A DNA stretch of 64,000 nucleotides from the NCBI RefSeq assembly GCF_020536995.1, contig NC_068359.1, positions 108,471,582 through 108,535,581 on the forward strand, given 5' to 3'. Origin of the DNA: Dreissena polymorpha. Its lineage: Eukaryota; Mollusca; Bivalvia; Myida; Dreissenidae. Both the position numbers and the translations under genes were made by a program. This document shows, piece by piece, positions 36,841 through 51,700 of the stretch (position 1 is the first letter of the stretch; every line of letters begins with the position of its first letter). Below the pieces are notes generated by a model. The model saw only the letters and a list, made by a program, of their open reading frames with translations. It made no database searches and was not told where the DNA came from.

Positions 36841-37710
36841 AGTATAAACTCAACCCATCCACCATCCCCACGAAAAAAAAATCAAATTAGACCACTATAC
36901 TCGCTTTAAAGAAATACAAGTTTTATTGTATAATCACGGGTAAATATAACTTTATTTTCCCGTATTCCTCTATTCTAGATCTTAATAGACAGTGATTTCA
37001 ATACTTTTATCAATAATGCCCAAGTTATAAATGTTTCTCTGTAATTGCATCTTATAAACTATCGGTAAGTTAGTTCAGACATTCATTATCATTTCCCATT
37101 TATTTTGTGTTCGCAATAGTTTGTATGTGTGGAAATAATACTAGACGGACCATCCGTCTCAAAAATACGACATGGAGAAACAGATAAATACTCAACGGAA
37201 ATAGAGAAGATCGAACACCGGTGCAATTGCTATATTGTACCATCGACAGGAGCCCCATACAAAACAGGATTTAATTTTAACTGTTCTTAACTATATTCAT
37301 TTTCTGTATGTTTTATCAATGATAAAAAGCTTCGAAAAAGCCAATGATCACTACAGTACAAGCTAATGTGCCATTCTGATGTCGCCTACGAATGCCTATG
37401 TATGAACTGGTAGCTATAACGACCCTTGGGCATTTTCAGTTCCATGACTGACTTTTTTTTAAAAGAAGCATTTTTGTAAAAATATTAATTTACAATAACT
37501 AAAGTATGAATGTACATACGTCGTCTGACCAACACGTGTAAAAAATGAAGCGCATGCCAACGTGTGTGCGTTACAAGCCAACCACGACTGGATGATGCGT
37601 CTACAGAAATATATGACAAACGTGATGACTGAAAATTCCCGCATCGTTCATTGACTGATCACTTTGACTGGCGGGAATGTGTACTAGGTGAGTAAGGCGG
37701 TCGTCTAGGC

Positions 37711-37718
37711 TTTATAAG
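37711..37718 (+). promoter_or_regulatory. Possible TATA box of the cysteine-rich gene
   Basis: TTTATAAG lies about 195 bp before the ATG at 37907, at a sensible distance for a start site near 37740. The assignment rests on position and motif only. Confidence 0.3.
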
Positions 37719-37906
37719 AAATGTCGTCTGCGAGATCGATTCATTAATTGATCAATTAGTTAGCACGAATATTGTTGGCAAGTGTTATTTAGTGAATATT
37801 AAATACAAATATACACATTTAGGTTAATTACTTGAAACTTTCTCCAACTTAACTGAATAAACAGGCTTGGGTGCTTACTGGCCACAAAGATCAAACTGTT
37901 ATTTGT

Positions 37907-40489
37907 ATGGATATGTTACGCTTTGTAGCAGGTAAGTTAAAAATTTTTCTTCATTAATTATATATGAGTATCCGACTTTTATACAACCATTCTATGGAGT
38001 TAAGCAGCGTTAAAAAAAATGATTTTTTTTTAAATAAATCTAACAAAAATGCGGTGTACATTTCAAAAGAATTAAAAACTGTTTAAAGTTCGTTTATTTG
38101 CTTGAGACCTGCTTTAAGCACCACAATATGCTACAGTTGTTAAGGTATACATTTATAAAACACTGCCAACATATTTACAGTAACGGTAGCTGTGTGTATC
38201 GCGGCGGTAGTCAGCCAGCCGGCCCCGTGGAACCCAGGGCGCATGCCCGGTCCGAACCCAGGACTCGCCGCCATGCTCCCGACCGGTCCTCGCATACCCG
38301 CAATTCCGGCTATACCGGCGTCCATCCCGGATAGCGGCTTGAGTGCGGTCGCGTGTACAAACCTAGGGCGAGAGGCGGTGTCGCGTTGCTTTGAGGTAAT
38401 GTGGTAATGTCTTTATTTCCATGGTCGCGCGTGACACTGTTGATTTTGTTTAACATTTCCATATAAAAATACACAAACTGTTTTCACATTTAACCTTTGT
38501 TTTGAATGCAATGTTTTACAACTAATCTGATTTGCCTTCCGTTAAACCAAACAACTTTCGGTTTGTCTTTTGTTTTACCAAATTACTTTCGGTTTGTCTT
38601 TTTTTTTACCAAATAACTTTCGGCTTGCCTTCCGGTTAATCGAATACCGTTCAGCGTACATGTAACCGAGGGAATTGAAACGCGCCTTAGACATCGTTAT
38701 TTAAAAGAATGTTGATTCTATATGCCCCTTTGTTATCTTTTTCAGACCAATAGCGGCTTTCAGATGCAGTACGTTCTAGCGGTGCTCTCCAACGGTTCAC
38801 AGGCGCTCATGCCCAGAAACGCGCAACAAGTGGTTGCCGGACTTTGCTCGTGAGTCACGTGCGAGCTTGCATTAAATTTAAGCATGTTAGACTTGCATTG
38901 AAAACTTGTTTAGTAATCCTTTCGTTTTGATGGTTTTATGATGATTGGCCAGTAATTGCTTTTGTCTAAAGTAACAAGATTATGCTTAAATAGACCTAGA
39001 ACTGATCGAATAGAATAAACACGTTAAAGCAATTTAACATGATATAATGTTGATATTTAAATTGTGAAAATAATAGTCCGTTTATCGCTTGTCATAAAAT
39101 ATAAGTATAAGCAAATATAACAGACACCATTATAAACAAGGCACGAATTCCTATTCTATAAATGTATTGTTACAAAAATACTGTTTCAAGTCACAAACTG
39201 TGGAAAGCGCACCATTAATCGCAATTCTGCGTGGATTACTTAGACTTGTTTTTGCCGTTTCAGGTCACAGGGCGCGATTACCTTGTGTATCGAATCCGCT
39301 ATGGGCAACCCCCGCAGTAGTCGGACCTGCTGGGACTTTCCCGAGTACAAACGCCTGGGGCTGGAAATTTTAGCACTGGAATCCAGCCTCCAGCAGATAT
39401 GCGGAAATGGTGGGTCATTCAAATATTCCATGATACTCACATACATTACACGTGTATAGTTTGTTATATATTCGACTCATGTTAACAATTGTAGATTGAC
39501 TGTTCAGTTTTTTTTGCGTTGTATTAAAAGAAATGTACGTTAACAACTTTTCGATCTCTAATTAAAATAAATAAAATTATAGTCAGAACATTTCTTTGAA
39601 TATGTTTCTTAAACCGAGCATTGTGTGTGATGCGTTAATAAATGTAGGAAACTGAATACAAAATATATAAATGTATAGTTATCCCATCCTCACAGGAATC
39701 ATACCGAAACAGGAAGTATGTCATCGCGACCTGCTCAACACAATGCGCACATGCTACACTAACGCGGGACTGGACCCGGCTCTGTTCAGCCTGAACGCCA
39801 CCTCGGTGACAAATGCTGCCAGACCTAGCCAACTGATTGGAACCATCATCGGAAATGACGCCAAATCCGCTTCAAAATTCTGTCGGTATGTGCATGAGAA
39901 GACACCTTTATTATATAAAAAGACAACAATATATGATGATTTTTTTTATCGAAACAATATATTATTCGAGAACATTGTTCAACGTGCGATATGGTGTTAT
40001 TTTAAGTATAATTTACGGAAATAAGAATTTCAATTTAGCAATTTAGCTGATGACCATCTTAAAGTAATTATTTTTCAAGGCATTTAGCCGCTAGTTAGTT
40101 CAAAAATGACTGAACATTAAACTTACAAATATGACTTCCGTGGAAATAAATTCGATTTCCCACTTTAGTACAAAGATCCTATTTCGGATCCTCGATGCAA
40201 CTCATTTTTTAATTTCAACGAATCATAAATTGCTGATCCTTAATTCTGGTTTGCAGTGTGAAGGAACAGCTGTACACGTGTCTCAGTAAGCACGTCGACA
40301 ACTGCCCCGGAGCCGACCAGATCCTGGCGCTCAGCGGATATGAACACAAGACGCTCAAGAGCGGCATTGACGTCATCTGTCATGACGTGAACGGTACGTA
40401 TATGTTTATGTTGTAAAGTTCTTTCACTTCAATGTCGATAATATGAAAAAACATAACACATCTGTCAAAATAGTAATGGGTAGTAATAT

Positions 40490-40532
<43 letters not shown>

Positions 40533-41607
40533 CCACCACCACCACCACCACCACCACCACCATCATCATCATCAGCAGCATCAGCATCAGCATCAACGTC
40601 CTCATCGTCTTCATCATCATCATCATCAACGTCCTCATCGTCTTCATCATCATCATCATCATCATCATCATTATCGTCATCATCATTATCGTCATCATCA
40701 CCACAACCGCCGCCGTCGTCGTCGTACGAGGAAATGAGTCATTTCTGATTTTTGGATTTCAGTTTATTTGGACGGTCTCCGCTGCTTTAACGATAAGAGC
40801 CCGGAGGTTCTGGGATGCTTTAACACGCTCGTCCAGAAAGTTACAGATCTGACAACGGAACAGATGCGCACCAACATGCCGGCCGCACAGTATAACTCCA
40901 GATACTGCCAGTAAGTTGACACCTTAAAGTAAATTGTCACGTAACAGGGACAATATATTACTTTTTAAATTTACTTCAATATGTATCACGTGTGTTGCTT
41001 ATTTCTCATTGGTTTAAACACAAATTATGTACAGAGAATCACAATCATGATGCTGTATATCTTACAACAAGATCTTTGAACACGATTCATTTGAGATCCT
41101 CGAAAATGTAGGCAAGTTTTACTTCAAGACGAGAGCAAAGTACACCAAAACATATTATAACCGGTAAATATTCTAAAGCTCCCACACGTATTACTTATAA
41201 CGATATATTGTACAATAAACTTAGTATCAATAACATTTATAAACAGTTGTTCAGCCATAGGCCGAGATGACATTTGCCACCTTGCATTAAATAAATTTAC
41301 CATTTTTAACCAAACGAATACATGCTTACTTTCAATTTTCAGACTTCGGGTTGAGCAACTCGAATGCGATAAGTCCGTCTTAGAGAAAAAATGCAGCAAC
41401 AGTGCGATAGGCCTGAAACTAGAGTTCGAGTGCAACGTGCTTCCTTCCACGTGCAAAAATGACGTCATTATTCAGCGTCGGCTTCAGCAGACGTGCGCCC
41501 TCCAGAGCTTTGCACGTCATCTCCGATCAGGGTCAACGCGCATGTCCGTCGTATTGTCAGTGACTGTGTCAATATTATCCACGTTTATCCTGGCGATAAT
41601 TTTGTGA
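37907..41607 (+). CDS. Secreted, cysteine-rich, probably GPI-anchored protein of unknown family
   Basis: Eight exons with consistent phases: 37907-37931, 38181-38395, 38746-38849, 39264-39409, 39696-39885, 40257-40393, 40763-40910, 41343-41607 (TGA), giving 409 residues. The first 23 residues (MDMLRFVAVTVAVCIAAVVS then QPA) are a good signal peptide. A proline-rich linker with an IPAIPAIPASIP phrase follows. The mature part has 20 cysteines, often in a Cys-x8/9-Cys pattern (EVCHRDLLNTMRTCY, QLYTCLSKHVDNCPG, LRCFNDKSPEVLGCF), suggesting two or three related helical disulphide domains. N-glycosylation sequons are NGS and NAT. The C-terminus is a small-residue stretch and then a hydrophobic tail without charge (SVVLSVTVSILSTFILAIIL), as in GPI signals, although a short membrane anchor is possible. 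I do not recognise the family. Confidence 0.85.
40488..40700. repeat. Compound trinucleotide microsatellite (TCA/CCA/TCG)
   Basis: Runs of TCA, ACC, CAG and CGT-type triplets fill most of intron 6 of the cysteine-rich gene. They give a poly-serine ORF in one frame and a poly-methionine ORF on the other strand. The flanking exons splice around it in phase, so it is intronic. Confidence 0.92.
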
Positions 41608-41964
41608 TATATGTGTAGTGTATCACGTTGTTATTTATCTGTAAAACTGCGAACGCTATGTATCGCCTGTAAAATTGTTCACATTTCATAGTGATTCAAC
41701 AATGTCCCATTCCTTTCGTTTATTGCAAATATTGCAGATTGTTAGACATTTAGATTTCCTTTATTAAATATTCGTGAAAAGCATAATTTCTGTATATTTT
41801 TGTACCTCGGTTATGGTTCGTACCTCATACACTTACCACGGGACAAATACTTTCGGGTGTGTTAATTTGACCAATAAAAGTTCATGGCACAATTAGCAAA
41901 AAGATGTATCTCAGATTGCGAAGTGTATATATCGTTATTTCAATTTGAATGTTTGTATATAAAC

Positions 41965-41970
41965 AATAAA
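41965..41970 (+). promoter_or_regulatory. Candidate poly(A) signal of the cysteine-rich gene
   Basis: AATAAA about 360 bp after the stop; another AATAAA lies at 41873-41878. The interval 41971-42747 is AT-rich and shows neither repeat nor gene; it should hold the SRPRB promoter, but no clear motif is visible. Confidence 0.4.
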
Positions 41971-42747
41971 TTTATGACACACAAAAAATGCATTTTTGCT
42001 TGTATGTATATTTAACATTTCTCACGAATTACCTTAATTACACTTGACAGAGTAACGTGTTTCTGTTGATGACTTAAACATCATTATTCATTATTATTTT
42101 ATACCGGTTTGCATGATACATTTCACAGAAATCAATTTACGTTAACTATTGTTAAGATAGAGTTGATACTTATAAATTTATTCACGTTTCTTCGGACCCT
42201 AACCAAACTGTTTGTAAAGCGTACAAAGCAATAGCAATAGCCCTCTATAAATAGACAGATAGATTATCAAATATATTAATATTATTATACAATTCAAAAC
42301 TGAGCGACACGCCAAATATGTGAAATGCTGAAAATACCTATTGGGGTTCGTTGTGACATAATCCTAACACGTTTGATGATGAAAACGTATTTAAACTCGA
42401 TTTATGTTGACTAGTATTCGAAAGTCAGGACAACACTTTACTCAGGGAAATAAAAAAACATTTATCTCATAAAATCACACAAAACATATTGATTGTAACC
42501 GGTCAAATAGGTGGTGCATGCATACTGATCAAGCTACATGAGCGGGATTCGTTTACCCACATAATGATGCAATGAAAGATAATTAATTAAGGAAAGATTA
42601 GCACATCAGTCATTAAATATGTGAACATGTTATGTAAGCCTGTCAAAGTAAACATAGATGCCATTACCTGCCGGGGACAAACATTTAGAACATGAATTAA
42701 GATTGTATGTAACCTTAACCGGAAGTTACAAACTATCCGGAAACAAG

Positions 42748-45700
42748 ATGGCAGCCCCTGGAAAGAACCACGTAGTTGTGTGGATGAATTATCTAAAAAA
42801 CGCCATGGAGGAAGGAGATTATTCAGTCTTCGCAATTTTAGCAGCGGTAGTTATAGGAATTCTTACATTCAGTAAGTAAAACTGGGTATAAGTTTATAAG
42901 AATAACCATATAGAACATAAAAGCTTGATAACTGCCTCGCATAGCCATATGTGAAACTCAAACATATGTTTTGCATAAACTAAAACTGCCATTGTTTTTT
43001 TTGTGTTATCGAAAGTATCTTGCTTATCACAAGAATTCACATTTTATATAGTCATTTAATGTCGTTATGACATTTTTTAAGAGTGTCACCTCAAGGCTCA
43101 AACTATCAGCTTGTTACGTGTATCTGATGTAAAAGACGTCAGACCATGGGCATTTCCGATAAAATTGGCAGAAGTCTGATCTCATTTCCCAGACTAGTTC
43201 TGGCTACCATAACTTTAAATGTCGCTTTTTATGATTTTTGACTGGCGCGATTTATAGTTATGCACCAGCCCCATTAGGAATGTCAATCAGAAATTCCCGA
43301 AAAGTTAACAGTTAACAAAGACCGGTCCAAAACAGCTTTTAAATGCAGTTATTGGCCCAAATCAACCACTCAATCGGAAAGATTGACATTTTTCACATTT
43401 AACTGATATATTCTTTCACAAAATACTATCTTAAACATTTAAAATTTATATACTCTGCTCTTAATCTTACATATCGAGAAAAACAGCGATGTGACAGACT
43501 TTCTTGAAATGCTAATCTCCCGAGATTTCACGGTCATATGACGTTATTTCTATTTTTAGTAACATACCATTTGCTCAAGTGCTTTCTAATTCAGAATGAC
43601 ATTTCCCGGTATTTTAGATTATTCTGGCTTGTTTTGTAAACAAATTGTAATGTAAATACAAACTCAAAGTAAATATTATTTAAAACTACCTGATTCACAC
43701 TGAAGTCAGTCTTATAATCCACCAGAGGTAAGTTGTTAATCACAAATAATATATTTCAGCAATAAAAGGTCAAGTTTGATCCAAAAGTATCCAAATGAAA
43801 ACTCGTCACGTGACAAAGCGACAATGGCGTCAAAATTGTCACTTTCAGACTGATGAGAGTTATTTTCATCTTTCATCTGAAACTATTCCCCGATGCAGTA
43901 ATATATATTCATTCACCAATATATGTAGAAATGTATCCAATAAAATGAGCTTTCTTTGATTTATAGCGTGACATAAATATGTTACGACTCTGGTTGACTT
44001 TCGATACGGGGTTGCCTTCAGCGTACAGGTATGTCAATACTATATAAACTGTACGCTGAAGTTTCTTTAGCTATTCCCAGAATTGCGGTCCTTGTGTGTG
44101 ATAAAACTTAAAATGTACAACATGGTTTTGATTGGAAACAAAAACAAAAAAGCAAACTTGCAAAAAATATTAATTATTTTTTTTACCAACGGCAGCAAGT
44201 CAAGTGAACTTGCTATCTGTGCTGGTAACTAACAAACTCATAGTTTTTTTTACTAAATGCCAGTCAGATTCTGCGGAGTTCTGTGATGTTAGCACAACAA
44301 CAGTTAGTTACATTTGTTACTAGTTTCAATTATTATGCCCCCCTTTGAAGAAGAGGGGGTATATTGCTTTGCTCATGTCGGTCGGTCGGTCTGTTGGTCC
44401 GTCCACCAGGTGGTTGTCAGACGATATCTCAAGAACGCTTGGGCCTAGGATCATGAAACTTCATGGGTAGATTGATCATGACTTGCAGATGACCCCTATA
44501 GATTTTGAGGTCACTTGGTCAAAGGTCAAGGTCACAGTGACCTGAAATAGTAAAATGGTTTCCGGATGATAACTCAAGAACGTATACGCCTAGGATCATG
44601 AAACTTCATGGGTAGATTGATCATGACTCGCAGATGACCCCTATTGATTTTGAGGTCACTAGGTCAAAGGTCAAGGTGACGGTGACCCGAAATAGTAAAA
44701 TGGTTTTCGGATGATAACTCAAGAACGCATACGCCTAGGATCATGAAACTTCATAGGTAGATTGATCATGACTTGCATGCAAATGACCCCTATTGATTTT
44801 TAGGGTCACAAGGTCAAAGGTCAAGGTCACGGTGACCCGAAGTAGTAAAATGATTTTCGGATGATAACTCAAGAACGCTTTTGACTAGGATCATGACACT
44901 TCATAGGTACATTGATCATGACCCGCAGATGACCCCTATTGATTTTCAGGTCACTAGGTCAAAGGTCAAGGTCACAGTGACAAAAATCGTATTCACACAA
45001 TGGCTGCCACTACAACGGACAGCCCATATGGGGGGCATGCATGTTTTACAAACAGCCCTTGTTTTATAATCCTATTGCAAAGTGGGGAACCAAAATCACA
45101 AGAATGATTCTTCTCACATAAAACATTATGTCGTTTTGAATATATGATCATGTTTTTTGTGTGTAATTTTTGTTTAAATGGTGTAAACAGTAAGAGTACA
45201 ACTATGTTTAATATTGCTGTTTACAAATACTTAACATTTATACAACATTTACAAAGCTTTCATTACTTTTAATTGAAACTTTACCATATGTTATAAAACA
45301 ACAGGTCTAAATTTAGTTATTATTTGATTGTATTTGTAATTGTTAGACATCGTGTATGTCATACTGGTAGAAATAAACTTAATGCAAGGTATCTTCTATT
45401 GTTTGGTAAAATAAACAACACTGCGTGGCTAAATCTTTTGAGGTCCTGTAAATTTAAATAATTATAGCAACTCATTTCCTATAAGATTTTTTCAAACTTT
45501 GGCAGGGGTTAGTCAATATCATTTGTTTATAGGGTTTTCGACCCACTGCATTTCTCTAAATATAGTGTATTCTGAACCTTTTTGAATAGATATTGCAAAC
45601 GTAAATGCAAGCCAGGGGTAAAATTGATGTGGAATCATTAGCATCGCTGCTACTATGTAGTGTACCTTCAACTGTGTTTTACATGATCAATGTCAATTGT

Positions 45701-48700
45701 ACACAGTATTTTTCTTTTAGTGAATATTTTAGTAATATTATTAAAAGGTATTTCCAAGTATTCACTAAAAGTGGCCTAATCCCACAAGGCACTTTGGAGT
45801 TAAGGTCATTGAATTGTTGACATTTGTTAAATTTTGCATTTAAAAATAAAATGTGTCTAGAGCATCTCTCTGTTAACTGAAATGGGTATAATTGAAACTT
45901 TATATGTAGATATATCTCGTTTAGGAGATATTCAGTGCACAAGAACTTGAACTCTTGATCCCTTAGTTTTAGACTTATTGACCTTTGTTAATTTGTTCTC
46001 TTAAACTTAGCATATATCAAAGATTAAAGAGACATCAACTTAAGACTTAATGGGTAGGAAGATCTCTTGAACGGTGTGTTCATTTCTCAAGGGCCACAAA
46101 TCTTTCTCTCCCTATTTAGATCTTGTCCTGGGCATATCTTTAAAACTTAAAGAGGTATCAAATTAAAAATTAACAAGGATTTACAAGCTGTCATAATGAA
46201 GATGTCATTATAGTAATATGAAATGCACTACAACTATTTAAGAGATCTTACCATTCGTTTTATTTTGTAGAAACATTTTGTCCATAGCCTTTATTAGACT
46301 AATATATACAATAAATTCACATGATGACTGTCCACCCAAACTTATTTTTGTGTCAAGTGGCATTTGTTTAGACGCAGTTCAAGTTAAAATAAGTGTTAAG
46401 CTTAAATTGTATTTGCAAAGATTCAATGGTAAAGAATGTGATTATTTCATAAACAATCAGCATTTTTTATGATTAAAGGCAACCAATCAGATATGATGTA
46501 TTAACGATCGTTAAAAAGCTTTAATAGTTTTTCTCTCAACCATAGGAGAAGAAGGATTCATTTTTGTAATTGGGAAACAGATTGTTAAATTGGTTTACTA
46601 AATGCATTAAGGAAACCCTTTATCTTAAAGAAATTATCTTTGTAAATTGTTTTTAGGTTAGCAAATCAAAAACAAATACTTTTTATTTATTCCCTCCTCT
46701 TTTGGCCTACCATTCTTAAACTCTTGACTTTCTGTCTCGTGTGAACCAAATAAAATAAAATGTATTATTCAATATTGATTTTTCAAAAGTTAATGGTCAC
46801 TATATCATCTTATATGAATTCATTAAAAAAAGTTAAAAAACATGTGTTCAATATTTTTATCTATTTGTTGTTATTAAAAATAATATTGGATCATCTTCAG
46901 TTTTATCATTTTGTAATAATTTTCAGTTTCCATCAATAAATTAAATGATTTCCATTTTGATGAACCCCCCTCCCCCAACAAAAATGGAACACATATGTAA
47001 TTAAACTACAGATGAAAAAAAAGAATCTAATTCAGCATTTGTTATCAAGTTTTACTGTTGTTGTTGTTGCAGTTTTATTCGGAGTTTTCAAGAAAAGGCA
47101 CAATAACAGACGTGGAGTGTTAATTCTAGGAAGTTGTGATGCTGGTAAAACACTTCTGTACACACAGGTAATCCAAATACTTAATGTAAAACCATTTATG
47201 CATGTGCCTGATTTTTAATAATTGATTGTTACTTCACAAAGCCTAAGTAAAACACTGTTAGTCTTAAATTTATCACACAATTTTACTTTATAGCCTTTTG
47301 GCATTTTAAACAAGATCTGCACTTTAGTGAAGGTGATTGAGACATCACACCAATAACTACTCACAAAGAACCTTGATAATTTTGCTGTATTTACAATGTG
47401 CCTGATCTTGTAATTTTAGTTTCAATTTGGGTTAATGCCTTACAAAACAGAATCAAGAAGGTGACATGTCATGTTCCTGATGGTATTTTTACTAAATATT
47501 ATAGTAACAAACCTTATCTTTAAATGCAAAATACTGTGCTGTAATACAATGACATGATTTCTATGGTTTCAGCTTATCTACAAGAAACACAAGCCAACAT
47601 TTTCCTCCATGTCAGCAAACTCTGGTAGCTACACTTTTCCAGAAAATGTGAGCAAAATTAAACATAATAAATTTCAATTTAGTTATAATGTCCATATCTG
47701 TCCCCAGGTTTTGTAAAGGCTGTGGATCAATGTCCTGACTCGTTGTTGGCAATTGGTAATTTTTATGTCCCCCACCACTAAATTGTATAGTGGGGGACAT
47801 ATTGTTTTTGCCCTGTCTGTTGGTTTGTTTGTGTGTTTGTTTGTTTGTTTGCCCCAACTTTAACATTTGCAATAACTTTTGCAATATTGAAGATAGCTAC
47901 TTGATATTTGGCCTGCATGTGTATCTCATGGAGCTGCACATTTTGAGTGGTGAAAGGTAAAGATAATCCTTCAAGGTCAAAGGTCAAATATATAGCTGTA
48001 AAGCGGTGCAAAAGAGGACATAGTGTTTCTGACAAACACATATCATGTTCTTTATTTGATGTGTTTTGTAATAATTTCTGTATTTAATAAAAAATACATT
48101 GTAATTTCAAAAAGATAATATTTGGAAATTTAGCCACAAGGGTGGTCAATTGCTTAAAGACCATCGCAAAGGCTGGTTGTAATCATTTTTTCTCATTTAA
48201 AATTACGCAATTATATCATGACTTGCACTTTATGTCATTTGTCCTATATATTGTTAGTGTTTATGTTTAGTAACCATATTGTAAATTGAAGAATTTTAAT
48301 TGCAAAGTAACTTTTTATATTTTTATGTCCCCGGATCGATAGATCAGGGGGTATATTGTTTTTGGCCTGTCTGTCTGTCATTCTGTCCCAAAACTTTAAC
48401 CTTACAGAAAAGTTTTGCAATAACTTTTGAAATATTAAACATAGTGGTGAAAGGTCAAGGTAATCCTTCAAGGTCAAAGGTCAAAAACTTAAAACTTTAA
48501 TATATTAAAGTTTTGCAATAACTTTTGAAATATTGAACATAGCAACTTGATATTTGGCATGCATGTGTATCTCATGGAGCTGCACATTTTGAGTGGTGAA
48601 AGGTGAAGGTCAAGGTCATCCTTCAAGGTCAAAGGTAAAAAATTTAGAACTTTAATATATTAAAGTTTTGCAATAACTTTTGAAATATTGATCATAGCAA

Positions 48701-51700
48701 CTTGATATTTGGCATGCATGTGTATCTCATGGAGCTGCACATTTTGAGTGGTGAAAGGTCAAGGTCATCCCTCAAGGTCAAAGGTAAAAAAAAAAGCGGT
48801 GCATTAGAGGGCATTGTGTTTCTGACAAACACATCTCTTGTTTTATCATAGTGTTTGTTCTGAACTTCTTGAATTTGTAGTTCCGGTATTCATTCTATAC
48901 AATTATTCTTTTTAAGGGTAAAACACTGCGCCTAATAGACCTTCCAGGCCATGAGAGAATTAGACAGCAAATGTTGGATACCTACAAGGAACTGGCTCGG
49001 TAAGATAGAACATGCACAAGTCATTATTATTGACTATCACCATTATGAAATGTTATAAATACGACACCTCACTGAACATTCATCTCCATTTTCAAATGCA
49101 TTACTCACACTTCATAAACTGCAATAAAATATGTGATCTTGAATTAGCTACGTAATGCGATGTTCACAATTTCTTTTTTTACCTTACACAAATGGCTAGA
49201 TAAGTACATGTAGGTTGAACCCTGGGGTTCAAATCCCAATATCAATGGTTTTATTCCCAGCCCAGCCACTTACATGTAACTTGTATTGTAAATGAACACA
49301 ATTTTTATAGCCATTTCCCTCTCTTCCTTTGATTAAAATACAGAAGTTGTAAATGACTGGTACAGGTATATGCACTTTGCACTGGTAAACCAGCTACACA
49401 ATGTAACACTGTAAAAGTTACTGTGTGAGTAGGTTAATTGGCCATTGTGATTTGACTAAAACCCTGTAAAAAATGGTGAAAAATACATGAATAAAAAGTG
49501 TTTGATGACTCATGGATGACTTTCCTTTAATCAATTGTTTTCTGTGTTTCAGAGGCATCATCTTTGTCATTGACAGCTCTACTGTTCAAAAGGAAATTAA
49601 GGATTTTGCTGAGTTGGTATTTTATGAATGATCTTTTATGTGTAATTCATATTTCCAAAATACAGCTACAATATTGCTAAATACTTATGCCCCCCCCTTC
49701 GAAGAAGAGGGGGTATATTGTTTTGCACATGTCGGTCGGTCCGTCCGTCGGTCGGTCTGTCCGTCAACCAGATGGTTTCCGGATGATAACTCAAGAACGC
49801 TTAGGCCTAGGATCATGAAGCTTCATAGGTACATTGATCATGACTGGCAGATGACCCCTAATGATTTTCAGGTCACTAAGTCAAAAGTCAGGGTCACAGT
49901 GACTCGAAATAGTAAAATGGTTTCCGGATGATAACTCAAGAATGCTTAGGCCTAGGATCATGACACTTTATAGGTACATTGATCATGACTGGCAGATGAC
50001 CCCTATTGATTTTCAGGCTAGGTCAAAGGTCAAGGTCAGTGACTCAAAATAGTAAAATGGTTTCTGGATGATAAATCAAGAATGCTTACGCCTAGAATCA
50101 TGAAACTTCATAGGTACATTGATCATGACTGGCAGATGACCCCTATTGATTTTCAGGTCACTAGGTCGAAGGTCAAGGTCACAGTGACTCGAAACAGTAG
50201 AATGGTTTCCTGATTATAACTCAAGAATAATTAGGCCTAGGATCATGAAGCTTCATAGGTACATTGATCGTGACTGGCAGATGACCCCTTTTGATTTTCA
50301 GGTCACTAGGTCAAAGGTCAAGGTCACAGTGACAAAAAACGTATTCACACAATGGCTGCCACTACAACTGACAGCCCATATGGGGGGCATGCATATTTTA
50401 CAAACAGCCCTTGTTTCTGATTGAAAATGTTAAAATAACAAATTATCAGTAAATTCATTTTCAAAAATTTATTGTAAGTTAGTCAAAATCTGTTCAGTTA
50501 AATATGAACCATACATAATCATAATGGTCGCATGGCAGACAATCAACAATGAACATGTCTTTATCTTATCCTGGTCACATAAATATTCTTTTTGGGTATC
50601 CCTTACAGTTTCTACCACAGTTTATTGCACTCCTGTACATTGTTGCACATTACACAAGATGTGTGCACAAATAATATGAAAACAAACTATCTGTAAGTTG
50701 TGGTAACATGCTCTTCCAATTTACCAGTTTACTAATCAGGGGGCCCTTTTATAAACGATCGTATGACAATTTTAACTTAAGGGAGAATTTTGTAATCTGA
50801 ATAAGTAGACCAACTAGCTCGCCATGCTCGTCAAATATATACGGCTCTTGAGATGCTAATTAAATTACCGGTAATTAAGTACTGAAAATGTATAATCATA
50901 TGATATGGACTTTAGCAATTATGCATCTTCGAAAAATGTATCGTATCGTAAATGTGTATTACGATGTTTATTGAAACGGTCCCCAGTATGAAAATCATGT
51001 TGAAATGTTTATGACTTTGTTAATTGGCTTGTTATTTAAGGTACCTATACACGGTTCTAAGTGACAGCCGCATCTCCAGCATGTGTCCCCCAGTACTGGT
51101 GGCATGTAACAAGCAGGACCTTACCTTCACAAAGGGGGCAAAGGTCATACAGGGGCTCCTGGAGAAAGAAATGTAAGTTAGACGGAAATGACACTTGGTT
51201 CTCACACAATATTTATCAGGTTACAGATGATGATTGTGTACTACAGGTAATCAGGTATATACATCAGCCAGAATCCCTAGAGCTTTGGACCTTGACCTTT
51301 TGCTGCTTTTCAGAGGAAACTCCTATGTATACTAAATAAAATTGTACGATAAGAACATAATGTACGCTTGTGGGTCGAAGTGTTCTTATTGTTGCAGTAT
51401 GCTGTGAAACAGCAGTCAAGTTTTATACATGTTTCTTTCTCTAAAAGAAACACACAAAAAAATGGAATTGTTTTCTTCTTTTTTTTTTGTATAGTAAAAA
51501 TTATTATACCTGTATTATTGCATTAACTCTATCTATAATGCCCTCTGGCGGGGTGCAGAAACTTGGCAAAAGGAGGGCTTGAACGGGAGAAATCGTGAAT
51601 TAACAAGGCGATTCACGTGCATTTCAAGCCCTGTTATGTGTTTTTCATATCCATAAACTTGTTTATGCGCAGTTACTTCCCTTCCCTTAGTAACTTCAAT

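Noticed and set aside
40443-40748. Poly-serine and poly-methionine ORFs
   Set aside because: Trinucleotide microsatellite in an intron whose flanking exons join in phase without it.
42658-42747. N-terminal extension of SRPRB from an upstream ATG at 42658
   Set aside because: The ATG at 42748 has a better context and gives the expected short N-terminus before the membrane helix; the upstream residues do not look like the family.
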